Positions 1 to 13,169 are shown, numbered from the stretch's first letter. The stretch: 64,000 nt of DNA from Bactrocera neohumeralis (GCF_024586455.1 NC_065921.1:82396163-82460162); one strand, 5' to 3'. The notes: generated by a model not told the origin, from the sequence alone. Made by a program: numbers and translations.

Positions 1-1100
1 TTTTACTTTCATGAAATGTTTCAAATCTCTGTTACGAAATGTGTCGAAATTAACTTTTAATTTGTTACTTTACTTTTTTGAATATGTGGCAGCTCTATCA
101 CAAAATATGTCGAAATTAGCAATTTACTTTAATTTTTCCAATAGCTGGCAACTCTGTTACTTTACTTTTACCAATAGTTGGCAACTCAATTTCAAAATAT
201 GTCAAAATTAATATTTTATGAATATGTGGCAACTTTGTTTCAAAATATGTCTAGACTAATTTGTTTACTTCTTACTTTACTTTTATGAATAGTTGGCAAC
301 TCTATTTAATTTCTTTGTGGAAATTAACATTTTACTTTACTTTTTTCAATAGCTGGCAACTCTGTTACAAAACATGTCTAAATTAACCTTTCACTTCCTA
401 CTTTTATTTTACCAATAATTGGCAATTCTGCTTCAAAATATATCGAAATTAACCTTTAATTTCATATTCTAATTTTTTGAATATCTGGCAGATCTGTTAC
501 AAAATATATCTAAATTAACTTCTTACTTTATTTTATCATTAGCTGGCAACTCTATTTCAAAAAAATGTCCAAACTTCTTACTTTACTTTTATTAATAGCT
601 GGCAGCTCTGTTTCAAAATAAGTCTAAATTAACTTTATACCTTACCTTTTACATATGTAAATGGCAACTCTATTCTTAATATGTCTAAATTGAACTTTTA
701 CTTCTCAATTTAATTGTATGGAGATGTGGCAACTCTATTTCAGAATATGCCGTAATTAGCTTTTTACTTTACTTTTATGAATATATGGCAACTCTGTTTT
801 AAAATATGTCAAAATGAACCTTTTAATTTTATGAATATATGGCAACACTGTTTCAAAATCAAAATGTGTCTAAATTAGCTTTTTACTTTAATTTTATGAA
901 TGTATGGCAACTCTATTTCAAAATATGTCAAAACTAATTTTTTACTTTTATGAATATGTGGCAACTCCATTCCTAATCATGTCTAAATTAAATTTTTACT
1001 TCTCAATTTAATTGTATGAGATATGGCAACTCTGTTTCAAAACGTCTAAATTTACTTTTTTACTTTAATTTTATCAACAGCTGGCAGCTCTGGTCCAAAA
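1..1100. repeat. Tandem array, ~58-bp unit, about 18 copies
   Basis: A unit of the form 'tggcaactctgtttcaaaa' followed by 'tatgtctaaattaac' and a run of T-rich 'tttttactttacttttatgaat' recurs across the whole interval. The GGC of the core falls at 88, 147, 180, 228, 295, 355, 421, 487, 545, 601, 663, 728, 787, 841, 906, 960, 1025 and 1083, a mean spacing of about 58 bases (range 33-67). Copies are diverged, and the array runs off the left edge. There is no coding potential: the short open frames here are T-rich by-products. Confidence 0.88.
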
Positions 1101-4100
1101 TATAGCCAAATTAAAAGTTCCCAAAGCACTTTTCGTGTCATGAGTCACATTTAGATCTGTTTCTCAGACACGGTTCCAAAAAAAGACATAACCTTAAAAA
1201 ATCTCTCTTCTTCTCCAAAAATCAAGAGTGTGGCGCTAATATAGTATATACTGAGTCAGAATAAAAACTCGGGTTAGATGCGCTGTAAAGTCCAACCAGT
1301 TACTGTAACTCCTTGCTTCTCATTGAAACCACGCTAATCATGTCTATAAACTTCTTACCCTTTGTGAGGTCATACCATTCCAGAAAAAAAGTTGTCTGAA
1401 TCCTACATCTACATTTAATAATATTAGAAACTTCCGACACTTCACCCTCCAGAGATTTACATATCTTACGGTCGTCTATAAAAAATAAAATAAATGGTTA
1501 CCATAGACGTCATAAGCACCTAATCCAGTACGCGAGAGGATCTCACCGGATGCAATTCCTCCCAGGTCCGGAGCTTTCGATACGGACTGTTGCTCTGCGC
1601 CAATCTATAATCTATATAATATCAATAAATTGATGGAACGGAGGGCTCGCATCTTATATCTTTCTAGGCACCGGTTATCTGCCAGCAAAGTTTACGAAAT
1701 AAAGCATATATGAAAGGGTAATAGGCCAATGAAAGGTCTTTATCAGCAACTCAGGAAGTCATGTCAGGATGAAAGCTGATCTTATCATTAATTAATAACC
1801 AAATAGCTTTAAATCAGAGAGCTGATCACCGAGCCATCCTACGCCATCAAATCTTGGTCAGTACCGTTCAAAATGAGCTTGCCACTTGACTCGACAGCCA
1901 ACGTACAATCTGCGGAAACTGACGCTAAGTTTGATTAGAAGACACTAAAGGGATTTGAGTCTTATTAAGTTGCTACAGGTTTGAAGCCACGACCTACATA
2001 GCACTTTTTTCAACACGAATGCCGTGCACAAGATTTTTGTGGAATATACCGAATTTGAATCAATATTTCCCACAGGGTCACAGTCTGCAGCGTGTGTGCA
2101 AGTTTCTCCTTAGTGTTTGCACTCTTTCGCACTTTTCCTAGTTGTTCATTTGTTCGGCAACGCGCCATGTCTCCCGCCCCTCACCACGATTGGCTGCTTA
2201 CTGCCACTGCTGCTTATTAAAAGAAACGACTCTGACTATGCGAAGAAATAATAAACTCAAACCGCTATTATTATTACACGAGCCACACTGATACCAACCA
2301 CATCCAGACACACATATACATACATACATATAGTATATACTCTTGTACCAGGCACATTAGTGTTATATGAGCGCGATTGGAATTGGCATGTAATGCGTGT
2401 GTGTGTATAGCTGAAAGAAATTTCCCCAAGGAACCAGAGACGTCTTTTATTGTGGCAAGAATATAGATGTACCAAATAGAAATTGGAAGCGTCGCAATGC
2501 AGTGTTGCAAGGTGTCGGTTGGCTGTGGGGGCGGGTGGTGGACTGAGATGCTATGTGCTTGCTGGCATCATAAACTTGGCTTAACCTCGTAGTGCTGTTG
2601 AATTATAGCGAGTTTAGTTGGAGCAAAATTTATGCTAAGAAAAATGCCAAAAATAATTGCTCTTTGCCAAAGCAGCTGCCTTTGCTGCAAAGGCAATGGC
2701 GGGAAAGCACAACCGAATTGTGAATTAATCATGCAGCCAACAATAAAAACACAAAAACCCTTTTTTCTACTTCGTCAACGCCGACCACGTACCGGAATTA
2801 TGCCAGACAAATGCTAAACAAATTGAATTAAAACTTTTACACGCTGACAACTTTTGGACAAGCCGCGCGGCATTCATCAAAAAGTGCGTAGTTTGTGGGT
2901 GTGCGTGTTCTTTTCTTCACTCGCTAAGTTGGCCGAGGTAAGAAAAGTGTTGGGAAAAGCATAATAATGCAATAAAATCGGCGACGCGCGTTGTGACTTT
3001 GCAAGAGCCAAACATTTTTCACGCATTTTTCATATTTTTCTCACTTTTTCTCCCTTTTAAAATTTTTTTTTCAATTTTTTTCTTATTTTTTTTCAATTTT
3101 TTTCGGGTTTTCCGACTTTTGTTTCTCTCCTTCCTTTTTTATTTTATTTCATTTAGCACATCTTTTGCTTGTTATTAAATTATTTACTGCCCTTCGTAGT
3201 AAAATTACAATCTGTACGACAAGTCAACAAAATTATGAACACGCAGCGTTGCTTTGGCGTTTTTTTTTTTTCTTTTTTTCTGTCGCTCTCGGCAGCTTGG
3301 CCAATCCGTCGCGTTTTGTGTGTAAATAAAATGTGCAAAAGACAAAGTTTTTTCGGCGTCGCCAACTTGGACCTTGGCCACACGCAGTCAAAACGGCAAA
3401 AATTAACTAATAAAAAATACAAAGAAATCCAAAAAAAAAAAAAATTATTGTGGCGTCCATCTCGTGGGAAATGTGAAACAGTAAATGAAAATAAATGAAA
3501 TTTTGTAAGTTGGAATTTTTTCCGTTTGATTTTCTTCGCACATAAACTCGTGGCTTTGATTCGCCAAACAGTCGCCAGTTCGTTAATAATCGTACGCAAT
3601 CGCTACAAGTTGGCCGACCGCTTGGCCACCACGTCCTTCGGCTGCCGTTCAAGGTTAGCTTTAATTGAAGAGCATTTAAAAAAGGTTTTCTTGCAGCTAA
3701 CGAAAATCGGTGGAAAACACTCCCTTTAATTGAAAAAGGCGTGGAATTAGATTTGGAGTTGGAGTGGAATATTCAAATCTCGTTTTAACTAAATTAAATA
3801 AACGCTCGGTAATGATTTTGAACAGCTAGTGTTGGCTGTCAAGCTCTCAGACGAAGGAGCAAGCTGCGAAGAGCTGTTCTCAAGAGGAGTTTGGGAGTTT
3901 TTGAGACTAGTTTGGGTACTAGGACATAGAAGAATTGCAAGCTGATGAGTTGGAAAGAAAGAACAACTCAGTCTCGATGTTGTTGGAGTGGCGATGTTGC
4001 AATGTCTGTACCTTGGCGGCCGGCAGATCCCAATAACCCAAAGTAAATCGTAAGAGAACCAGTGGGCTCTTCACCCTCAGCGAAACTAAACTTTCCCTAA

Positions 4101-4399
4101 TTGTAGGTTTTATAATTGAAAATTATTCCATTGTTGTACGCACCGTGTGGAAAGATCTCACCAGATGCCAGTTAGAGGAATGGGAACTGAAACGTCTCTA
4201 TACATTCTGCTCGATTTCTCGTGATTTGAGAGATCAAGGGCAAAAAAATTTGAATAAGTTGCATAAGGGGCTTCGTTCACACTTAAAATCCACTTATTCT
4301 AGTTCTGGCTTCACAAAAGACATAATCAGTCCAAATGCGATCCCTTCTTAGGATAACGTCTGTTACCTAACCCAATCGTCTACGAGATGATGAGGCCGA
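1101..4399. other. Intergenic DNA, no supported gene
   Basis: Unique-looking AT-rich sequence. It holds a CATA microsatellite near 2320-2340, long T runs at 3055-3150 and an A run near 3430. The short frames at 2632-2817 and 3169-3498 have no recognisable motif and are biased by the homopolymers. From about 3840 the sequence starts to resemble decayed retrotransposon, but I cannot translate it into a known domain until about 4400. Confidence 0.5.
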
Positions 4400-5840
4400 A
4401 GGCCTAGAGACTGGTAAAAGTTCGTTTATAGCAAAGACCGGAAAGAGCTCTCACGCTGGTGCCCATGATTTTGGACCCATTGTCCTATCCTCTTGTCTGT
4501 TGAAAACGTTAGAGAGACTCAGGATACTTTAGAAGCAGAATACCGTGGGGTAAACTGTTAATGGCCATCAAAGGCAGGTCGGTTAACACTACTTTGATAG
4601 ATGCAGTGTCAAGACTGGATAGAGCCCTTATGCATAAAAAAATGTTTCTCGACATCGAGGGAGCGTATGCTCGGCGGCGATTATTAAAGCCCTCTAAAAA
4701 GTTGAGGTGGAATCGAACCTTAAGCATATCATTTATAGACTTCTTTGCGACAGAACGAATCTACCGTGGTAGTGCTTAGACCACTCAAAAGGTTAAGAAG
4801 AACGCCGCAGGGTGGGCAACTTTCTGCACTGCTTTGAATTTGTGTGGTTAATGACCTACTTAAAGAACTCGAGGAACGAGGCTGTTGGGTGATAGCCTAC
4901 GGTGACAATGGGATTCTTAGAGTTAAAGGGAAATTCCTAAATAGCGTCTACGTGCTAACCGATGGGTACATTAACGTGGTATACAACCAAGTAAATTTGA
5001 AATGATTTTATTTAGTAGGAGGTATAAGATATCAAAAGTGCCTCTCCCTTCTTTCGGGTTTCAAGTCTTCTTCTTCTCCTTTAACTTCATTCCTGAAAAC
5101 TTGGATTACTGCATCTCAGAGGTCACTCGTGGCAGCTTCTTCACTGCTCACATACCGTCGAGAGATATTTTGATAAGGAAAAGTCACTGAAGAAGAGGCG
5201 CAGTAAGCTTTTTCACGAATGAGTCAGAGCTAGGAGAGAAAGTTGCTGGAGGGAGTTTTCTTCAAGGATCTCTCCTTCAGACTTAGCCTTAGACTACCGG
5301 ACCTCTGTAGAGTTTATCATGCTGAAGTGGCTACGAACTACAGCTTCTTTCAAGGAAGTGAACATTCACTCCGACAGCCGAGCGACAATACTAGCTCTGA
5401 GCTCGCTAGTCAAGGGGTGTCTGTTCTCATTAAAATAGCTACTTCACCATCAGACTTGTTTGAGTGCCTTGAGCAAAGTTCAGCTTGGTGCAATCCAGAG
5501 TTCTTACTGGACACTGTCTATAAGCAGTGCAGTCTAAGCATCCATGCAGTAAAGCTAAGAATCTTGGCAGAAGCAGTTTTCTGAAAGAGGGTGAGTTGGA
5601 AAGTGTCTATACTTTCTCCTCTATTATCCAGCCTTTGCACGACTGAGGCTGAAACATCCCAACAGTCTTACCTTCGGCAAGCCAGCAGACATAGCAGATC
5701 TTCAACAAGTCTGTGATAGGCTCAAGCTTTGTCTTTGTCGATTTGTAAGGGTTTTATGATCCAATATATAAGATTGTTTAGGTACTAAAACGGACCGGAG
5801 TTCCGTCCAAATGAGATCGGTGTTTGTATCGACTTGTATC
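4400..5840 (+). pseudogene. LOA/R1-like LINE remnant (RT, RNase H, 3' end)
   Basis: Broken reverse-transcriptase reading is visible in several frames. It begins with a proline/lysine-rich segment ending KTLERL, then a K-G-R-S motif at 4570 followed by a degraded motif A (FLDIEGAY, near 4650). An R-T-P-Q-G-G box follows near 4800, and then the catalytic box, which reads A-Y-G-D-N near 4895 instead of A-Y-A-D-D. The LFSRRYKI block of the thumb lies near 5010. An RNase H piece (VNIHSDSRATILALSSL) is at 5360-5420, and a C-terminal tail runs to about 5750. The end, near 5840, approaches the 'ctaatctaacgtaatct' type of terminus typical of these elements. Multiple frameshifts and stops make it dead. 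Related fragments occur at 18840, 29540, 54240 and 62465. Confidence 0.8.
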
Positions 5841-7351
5841 CTAATCTAACGTAATCTGATAAGAGATTAGATGAGGTTTAGTACTTGATATGCTATTTGG
5901 ACTTTAATTACTTCCTATCTTGTTTTCTTCTCTTGTTTGCTTTGACCAATGCAATTTTAGTAAAACATTGCTGGACGCAACTTCTCGAAACTAAAAGATC
6001 CAACTTAAAATATTCCCAACTTCTTCAAAAAATACAATCCAATTGACTTCTTAAGTAAAGCAATGCCTTTAAACTCTCAGCAAATCTCACCACCCCCAAA
6101 AATTATGTACTTAAAAACTCTACTCAACCTCAATTGTAATCATTCATATCAATTTCAAGCTGGTACGCACGAAATCCTTCGACATACCGACAAACCACCG
6201 CTAAACGACAAGGACATTGGTATTTACTCAAACGATTTGCTTTCCGCGACGAAGCCTTGCCGTCATTTTTAATAAATTCAAATTTTTTATGGATTACATA
6301 ATTTGTAACCGAAGTCAGTACGCAAAAAAAAAAACAAAAAGCCGTAAGACAAGCCCGCACAGCAGCGGAAGCATTTGTGGAACTGCTGTGATTGAAAGCT
6401 TTTGAATAGCTCGGCGGCATTGCTCAATGAAGGCAATAAAATTGAGTGCTTACTTAAGTAGCGCCCGAGAAGAAAGAAACCGAAAAGTACGCATAAAATA
6501 ACGGAACAATAAGATGAATGCCAAAAGTAAGCAAAGAATGGCATTTGAATGGATTTAACCCACTCTCTCACTCTCCCGCAAGCCGCGTCGCACTCACCAC
6601 CAGCACTTTTGATGCCGGTCCACAGGTACCGGCGCTCCATCTTCATCTTCATTCGCATTTACATTATCACCATTATCCACTATTATTGAAAGTATCAATA
6701 ATGTGGCAACTGTGACAATGCAACAACACAAACACACCCAGCCACACACACACGCCAGCCCAGTACAAAGGCTCGGTTTGCCCAAGCAAAGCTGTAAATT
6801 TATCGAAGCTTCTTCAATCAGTTGACAATGCAGTATTTTATTCCTAGCTCAAGCAGTAGAAAGCGAAGCAAATAGACGCGAGCGGTTGGGGGGTAAGCAC
6901 GAGTTTTCGCCTCAAATGGAATGCAAAGTGTTATGCCTGCGCGAGCTGCTCTCTAAAGCATATTGACAAAGTGTTCTGGGAATTCAAATCATCTCAACAG
7001 GGTTTAGCTCTTAAACCTTTTCTTCGGCGCCGCACACACTGTGAAGGCTTGCGAGTGCTCGTTTGAAGTGAATTGGCAGCTAAAAACGGGATTTCTGTTT
7101 GAAAATTGAAAAATGCGACAAATGGAATTTTTGGTGAAATTCACAAATTTACGAATTTAAACTCAACCAGTTGGGGGGTGGGGCGTTATGAGGGTGGCGC
7201 TAAGTAGCTGCCGCAAATAAGGTGGTAATGGTGGCAATCTTTCATATTTTCCGTTTTAGGAATAAATAAGTAAAAATTATATTTTTTGATAAAAAAAAAT
7301 CAGTAAAAGATTTGTGAATCAAACAATCAAAGAGAAGGACAGAAAGCCGTT
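5841..7351. other. Intergenic DNA, no supported gene
   Basis: No domain, splice-consistent exon or long repeat was recognised. The interval contains a CA-rich stretch at 6715-6755 and an A run near 6330. The frame of about 120 codons on the minus strand at 6287-6658 has no recognisable motif and is read through simple sequence. Confidence 0.45.
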
Positions 7352-7525
7352 CCCACGACAGTCGTAGCCAAAACGTAACCGATTCATATCTGGTTTATAT
7401 CAGTTTTTTATACTGTCAACTCGGCTGCATCTCGCTAAATTTCTTCAGGGAGGCATAATCGAAACGTAACCGAAATGTAACCGGTTTATATCCGGTTTTT
7501 CTCGGTTGTTATCCTATCAACCTGT
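7352..7525 (-). repeat. Two adjacent copies of a dispersed ~70-bp module
   Basis: In reverse orientation, 7352-7425 matches the module 'gccgagttgacagtcc...ccggttac...gactgtcgtggg' that recurs elsewhere in the window. A second, more diverged copy follows at about 7461-7525. The shared blocks are 'cacgacagtcgtagcc', 'cgtaacc' and 'ctgtcaactcggc'. Confidence 0.6.
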
Positions 7526-7534
7526 CATCATCCC

Positions 7535-8815
7535 TCTAATTTACTTCAGGGATGCACTTGGGTCGAAGCAACTTTTCGCTGGCGCATCATCTTCCATGCG
7601 GACGACATGGATTAACCAACGCATTCGCTGGGTTTTTTATGCGCTTAACCATATTCTTGTTACCCCAAAGCTCATACAATTCCTTGTTTTATCTTCTTCG
7701 ATATTCAGCGCACACAGACGGTTCCAAAGATCTTGCGAAGAACAGTTCTCTCAAAACTCCAAGTGCTTTCTCACCGCAGTTCATAAAACAGGATGGGAAT
7801 AATGGGAGACTTATAGAGAGTAATTATTGTTTGTCAAGAGAGCGATCTGCTTCTCAATTGCCTAACGATCCCAAAGTAGCACTTGTGGGGAAGAGTTATT
7901 CTGCGCTTAATTCCCAAGCTTAGATTACTGAATGTTGGAATTTATGCTGGTTCCGATATATATTCGTACGAAGTCCTTAACTTTTCCAAATTCAAAGGTG
8001 CCAACAATGACGTACGTGACGTCGATTCACAGCCGAGTTGACAGTCCTTGGTTGGGTAAAACCCGGGTCCGTTACGGTTACATAGACCCGACTGTCATGA
8101 GAACGGAGATGCGAGGAATTTTTGTGTGTGGCCTTCAGTTACTTTATCAAGACCTCGTTCACCACAAGCGCAAACTCTTTCGCTTCTTTTTCGAGGCAGC
8201 AAATAGCTGTGCCGACGGCTCTGTTCTTAAGGGCTAAGATGTCAATATCACCTGCATACAGACAGTAGCATCAGTAGCATCGTATTTTGAAAATATACAG
8301 TCGCACTGCCGTTCAAATTAGCGGTACGTATCCCTTTTTCCAGCATTAGACTAAAGAAGCTGCACGAGAGTGAAACGCCTTGTCCAAAATCTCGTCCGTT
8401 GTCGAACGACTCGGAGTGGTCCTTCCCGATTTTGACGGAGCTGATGGTTTTCTCAAAGTAATTTTGAATAACCGGATAAGTTTCGCTGGGATAACAAATT
8501 TAGATATGGCGTCTAGTAGCCAGCTCCTGTCAGTGCTTTCAAAAGCGGTTTGGAAATCAACAAAAGGTCGTGGATATCGATCTGTTTGTCAAAGGCTCTT
8601 CTCCAGGATTTGACATTCTAAAAATCTGGTATTTGGAGGATTTGACATGTTAAAGCCACACACTCTGATAAGGTTCTATCAATTTACTTATAATGGACTT
8701 CCACACAATACTGTCGAAAGAAACTAATACGCAAAGTCAGGAAACCTGATTCCACGATAATTAGCGCAGACTGCGGGATCTCCCTTCTTGTGGATACTGC
8801 AGAATATACTCATAT
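7535..8815 (-). pseudogene. RTE-like LINE remnant, RT domain and 3' half
   Basis: Read on the minus strand, 8360-8620 gives a reverse-transcriptase motif A, V-D-F-Q-T-A-F-E, followed by F-V-I-P-A-K-L-I-R-L, both characteristic of the family fused to a craniofacial-development-protein-2-like endonuclease. The upstream end near 8800 corresponds to the K-K-G-D-P block. The lower end near 7540-7900 matches the C-terminal region also present at 30770-31070. A dispersed ~70-bp module (8032-8112) sits inside the fragment, so it was probably interrupted after insertion. Stops and frameshifts are frequent, and no functional protein can be made. Confidence 0.7.
8032..8112 (+). repeat. Dispersed ~70-bp module, forward copy
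   Basis: 'agccgagttgacagtcctt', 'gggtccgttacggttac' and 'agacccgactgtcatga' occur in order. The same order is seen at 25453, and in reverse at 7352 and 27001. It lies within a decayed LINE. Confidence 0.65.
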
Positions 8816-8835
8816 TGTAATCATTGGACACGTAT

Positions 8836-9112
8836 CAAAGAACTGCAAAACTCACTTTTTCCTTGAATCAGCTCATACACAAAAGTTTCTATTCAAGTCC
8901 AATCACTGAGCGAAACACAGCGTTGAGTAAAAATCAGCTCATGTTGCCGAATCGCTCATTCGCGTACAATGTGAGCCTTCGGTCCGAAATGCTTTGCTCA
9001 CGTTTGCTCACTTCACGAAATATTTAGCTCACTTTCGCTCAGTGATTGGAATTGAATAGAAACTTTTGCGTATGAGCTGATTTAAGGAAAAAGTGAGTTT
9101 TGCAGTTCTCTG
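8836..9112. mobile_element. 277-bp foldback element (MITE-like)
   Basis: The two ends are long inverted repeats of about 78 bases with about five mismatches: left 8836-8914, right 9034-9112. The terminus reads CARAGAACTGCAAAACTCAC. Both ends are flanked by the same four bases, GTAT (8832-8835 and 9113-9116), which may be a target duplication. The ~120-bp interior has no coding capacity. The CARAG start resembles hAT termini, but hAT elements duplicate 8 bases and only four match here, so the superfamily is left open. Confidence 0.75.
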
Positions 9113-9454
9113 GTATGTAAGTATATAGTTTTTGTATATTCTTATGTGTCACATGCATTGCACTAAGAATTTGGCACACAACTTATATTTTAGTATGTAT
9201 TTGTCATCCCGTCGATATGGAGTAAGAAGATATTTTAGAAAAAATACGTACAAACGCCTACACATTGTCAGCCCGACAAAGGGAAGGAGCCATGTTTGGA
9301 ATATATTATCTGAAATTATTAAAGAGGATGACACTATTTGGAATGGATTTACACACAATCCTGTAACAATATTTTAAAATATTTGAAATTCTTCAAATTT
9401 AAACAGACATATGTATGTAAGTGCTGCAAATCGAACGGCGCTTTTATTCAAGCA

Positions 9455-9535
9455 CAGTGAGTTTATTCATATGCGTTGAGTTTGCTCATACCCATTGAGT
9501 TTGCTCATAGGCGTTGAGTTTGCTCTTTTGTGTTT
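9455..9535. repeat. Short minisatellite, ~22-bp unit
   Basis: Three to four copies of 'gcgttgagtttgctcata' run in series. The same 'gagtttgctca' and 'gagcraactca' words appear in inverted positions up to about 9720, so this may be part of a larger diverged relative of the foldback element at 8836. Confidence 0.55.
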
Positions 9536-12090
9536 TTGTTTTCATTCAACACGATCATTGTTGAGCCGAATGAGCGAACGCTTGAGTAGAGCTGTTTCAA
9601 CACGAGCGTGAATAAACTCAGCAAGCAAACGAATTTACCGCAATTGAGCAATCAGTGGCGAAAACATTCACGAATGCCATTTTGAGCGCTTGAGCCGAAT
9701 GTGCTGATAGTTCGGGCAGGAATAAAGGGTTGTTAAACTTATTCCAGTGTGAGAGCGCCTCAAAATTAGCGTTTTTTATAACATTTTCCATTATGGCCAG
9801 ATTGAACAAGATTACAATTTTTGGGCATTTAAATTCAAACAATACATTTAGTATGAATAAAAATTACTATATAGCGGTTATTTATTATATGGAGAAACTA
9901 TTTAAATCTTATTGAAGTATATTATAACAACTGACTTTTGTCCTTTCAATACACAGTAATAGAATTTAAGCTTGTTAGCTCTCAATCATTAAATGTTTTT
10001 AATAATTTTCCATTGAAAATAAAACTGATGCTTCAAATTACAAAACGTTTCATCAAATATCTTTAGATTTCACAAATTTATTTAATTTTCATTGTTTTAC
10101 ATTTTTTATAAGTGGTCTTGAACGATGCAACTTCCCTCCGTTTACATATTTTTTTGGTAAGATTTAATCGCCATCGCTTTTTTTAACGTCAAAAAAACTC
10201 GATTAGCTGTCAAAGTTCAGTAGGTTTTGACGTATTCTTCACTTCCAGTGAGAGAGGAGTTAAAGATCTCTTTATCTCTGGTTCGGGTAGTGATCGTGCA
10301 TGAACATTTTTGCGCTCAACGGAAGCCGTTCTCTGACACGTATTACTGCCGCCGGCTCAGCCATAATCCATTGGCGTCTGGGTCTTGGTTGCTCTTAACG
10401 CGCCTTGGCTCTGTTTTCACCTCGTTTCGGTCGAGTGGCAAGACGACAATTGTTGGCGGTAAATTGTTGGTGCGGTTCCTTCTTCAAACGTCGCTGCTTT
10501 CGCCATTTAGCTCTTTCGAGTAGTGTTCCTTTCAAATATCGATTGTACTCTGGATATCTGCTATCAGATTTCCATTCTTTACAGAAGCTAACCCCCGGGC
10601 ATGAAAATATTTGTTTGCTGCCTTAACTACTGACAAAATTTTCAGGCCGAACTCCTGTTGGCCGTCATCTCAAGCTCCTTGCGCTCACGTCTTTGCGCCA
10701 CTCTCTTCTTTTTGCTGAGAATATGTCTTTTTTCCATCTTTTTTATAAGAAAAAAAATCTTTAAATTAAATTTTGAAATTTCCACACATGCACAGCAGCT
10801 CACAGCAGCTTGTTTTTGATGATGCATCCATGCAAAACTGTCAGCTTTCACCCAAAAAAGCTAATTTATTTATGGCAGCCTTTTAGGGGCACACGCATTT
10901 AAGTATAAAGCGCGCAGGCAAATACGCATATGTGTGTGTTTAATATGCTTATGTATTGGTCATAATAATTTGGGGAAGCTGACCAGTGTCTCCTGCGAAT
11001 GCCTAACTCAAGCCACACAACGGCAATGAGACTTTGTTTTAAAATGCTATCGCGAAAGGACATCTTCCAGAGTACAGTCAAAAATGACCTTATTGAGTGA
11101 CCTTTTTTTGGTCAACGTTTGGTCTATTTATAAAAGTTAAATAAACATTATCTTGTCGTTGGAAGCGGAGCTGCAAGCGAACAAGTTGAATGCAAACAAA
11201 TATGCAACTGAGAATGTGTTTGTGTGTGTGTTTGTGGCTTTCCATGTGTTATTGTGTGTGTAAGTGTCTTTCCAAATGTTAGTAGTGTGTGTGTTTTCAT
11301 GTATCGTAACCCTTTTTGTGTCCTAAAATACACATATATCTACTTATATGCGCTTAAGTCAGCCCCTGCAATCACGAGCACACACACACAGGAACACTTG
11401 CTTGCAGGCTCTTTGTCACATATGTCCTTTTTCAGCTCATTGCCCCACCCGCCAACCCTCATTTGGTTTTTAATGTGTTTATTTTTTATTAGTTTACGTT
11501 GTTGTTGTTGCTATTGTTGTGTGGCTTGGGTTTTTGTACTCGGTGACCGCAAGATAACACCAGTCCAAGTGACAGCGTACAGAAGACGGTTGCACAAATA
11601 AAAATAAACAAAAGCTTGCCAAACAAGCCAGGATATCTATATTTATATATGTATCTGTGTATGTAAGTACATATGTGCATATGTGTGTGCTTGCTCTTTA
11701 TAATGTCGCTGACCAACAGGTTTGGCTCTGCCGCACCCACAAGCTTGGCCAGATTTTGGTAACTAATAAATTACGTATTAGCGGCAAGGATCATGATAAT
11801 TTACGACAGGACTAAAGGTAAAGATACACATTATTTTTCTGTTTTTTTTTTTTGTTTTTGTTTTGAAAAATAAAAGCAACATAATAAAAACGGGTAATGA
11901 AGGACACTTTTATGTACACACATATGCTTAAATTCATACGAAAATGGTTTTAAATGAGTGAGTTCCTGCTGTAAGGACTACCTAACGGTATACATATGTG
12001 TAATGCATTTATGTGGATTTTAATTGCAAATTAAAGTTTTTATTGCGATTTTCTAACTAAGAAACATGAAAATTTTGTTTGACTGTTCAA
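9536..12090. other. Intergenic DNA, no supported gene
   Basis: Contains TG/CA microsatellites at 11220-11300 and 11375-11395 and CATA tracts near 11645. The GC-richer block at 10220-10530 has open frames on the plus strand without any recognisable domain and may be an unrecognised repeat. A lysine/arginine-rich minus-strand frame near 10650-10740 is too short to interpret. Confidence 0.4.
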
Positions 12091-12710
12091 AGGGTGATCC
12101 ATTTTGAGGTTGCCTACTTTCTTAAAAAAAAAAAACACAGAGACTTCAAATTTAATGGGGAAGGTTTATCATTCAAAAGAACATTCTTTGGCATTTATTT
12201 TATGAAGATTACCTAATTTAAATTTTATCCGCGACTGCGTCTCACATAATCCATCCATTGGGCATTTGGACTGGTAAGCGGCGAATGACACGTGTGATGT
12301 TTTGCACAAAGGCTTGAATCGAAAAGGGATTGTCCGCATAGACCTTAGACTTTACATATCCCCACAGGAAAAAGTCTAACGGTGTGATATTACACGATCT
12401 TGGTGGCCAATCGTCCGGTCCAAAACGTAAAATTATCTGCTTACCGAAGTGTTCTCTCAATAAATCCATTGATTGATCGATGTGTGGGGAGTGGCTCTGT
12501 CTTATAGAAAGCAAATGTCGCCGTCGATAACGGTCGCCGCTCTCACATCATTTTTGAAGAAATATGGACCGATGATTCCACCGGGCCACAAACCACACCA
12601 TACCTTTGTTTTTTCTGAATGAAATGGCAAGAAATTGTATAAAATAGCTGAGATGAGTCCAATAAGTCTACTTAAAATATTAGCCATAAAGAAATCGTAC
12701 ATAATGGACT
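12091..12710 (-). pseudogene. Tc1/mariner-superfamily transposase remnant, 3' part with TIR
   Basis: The right terminus, AGGGTGATCCATTTTGAGGT at 12091, matches the reverse complement of the end of the element at 50460-51247. On the minus strand the transposase reads V-W-C-G-L-W-P-G-G-I-I-G-P-Y-F-F (near 12600). After a deletion it continues as D-L-L-R-E-H-F-G, G-P-D-D-W-P-P-R-S-C and then T-P-L-D-F-F-L-W-G-Y-V-K-S, which carries an intact third catalytic aspartate. The segment holding the second catalytic aspartate (W-F-Q-Q-D-G) is missing at about 12515. The 5' half and the other terminus were not found. It is non-autonomous and broken. Confidence 0.8.
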
Positions 12711-12799
12711 CAGAATCGCCGCCAAAGTATTAATTAAAAAACAAAAAACAAGAAAAATCGTTTACTTCACCAGTACTCAAACCATAATACTATTCACAG

Positions 12800-13100
12800 G
12801 TACATTTCTTAAAGCATGAAAGGATACAAAACCATCAGCTCCGTCAAAATCTGGGAAGAATCACTTCAAGCCTTTCGATACCAGACGAGGTTTTAGACAG
12901 AGAGATTCCCTCTCGTGCAGCTTCTCCAGTATAATCCTGGAAAAAGTGATACGTGCCGCTAAACTGAACCGCAGTGGGACTGTCTACTTCAAAATTACGA
13001 TACCCGAAATATGTATACTGATGTCATATACCGTAATAACAGATACCGTCGGCGCAGCCATATAGAAGAAAAAAGAATCGGAAAAGATTGGTATTGTGGG
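12800..13100 (+). pseudogene. RTE-like LINE remnant, RT fingers/palm piece
   Basis: The plus strand near 12870-12970 reads P-F-D-T-R-R-G-F-R-Q-R-D-S-L-S-C followed by I-L-E-K-V-I-R-A-A. This is the conserved RT motif B region of the RTE-like family, also present at 23330 and, in reverse, at 43840. It is a short fragment bounded by unrelated DNA, with stops on both sides. Confidence 0.65.
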
Positions 13101-13169
13101 GAACGTGAGCAAGACAAAGTAGCTGTAGACCACACACAACGATTATTCGCGTCTGGGGTACTACGTCAC

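Noticed and set aside
3169..3599. Overlapping frames of 109 and 139 codons on opposite strands
   Set aside because: Both run through poly-T and poly-A tracts, with no motif on either strand.
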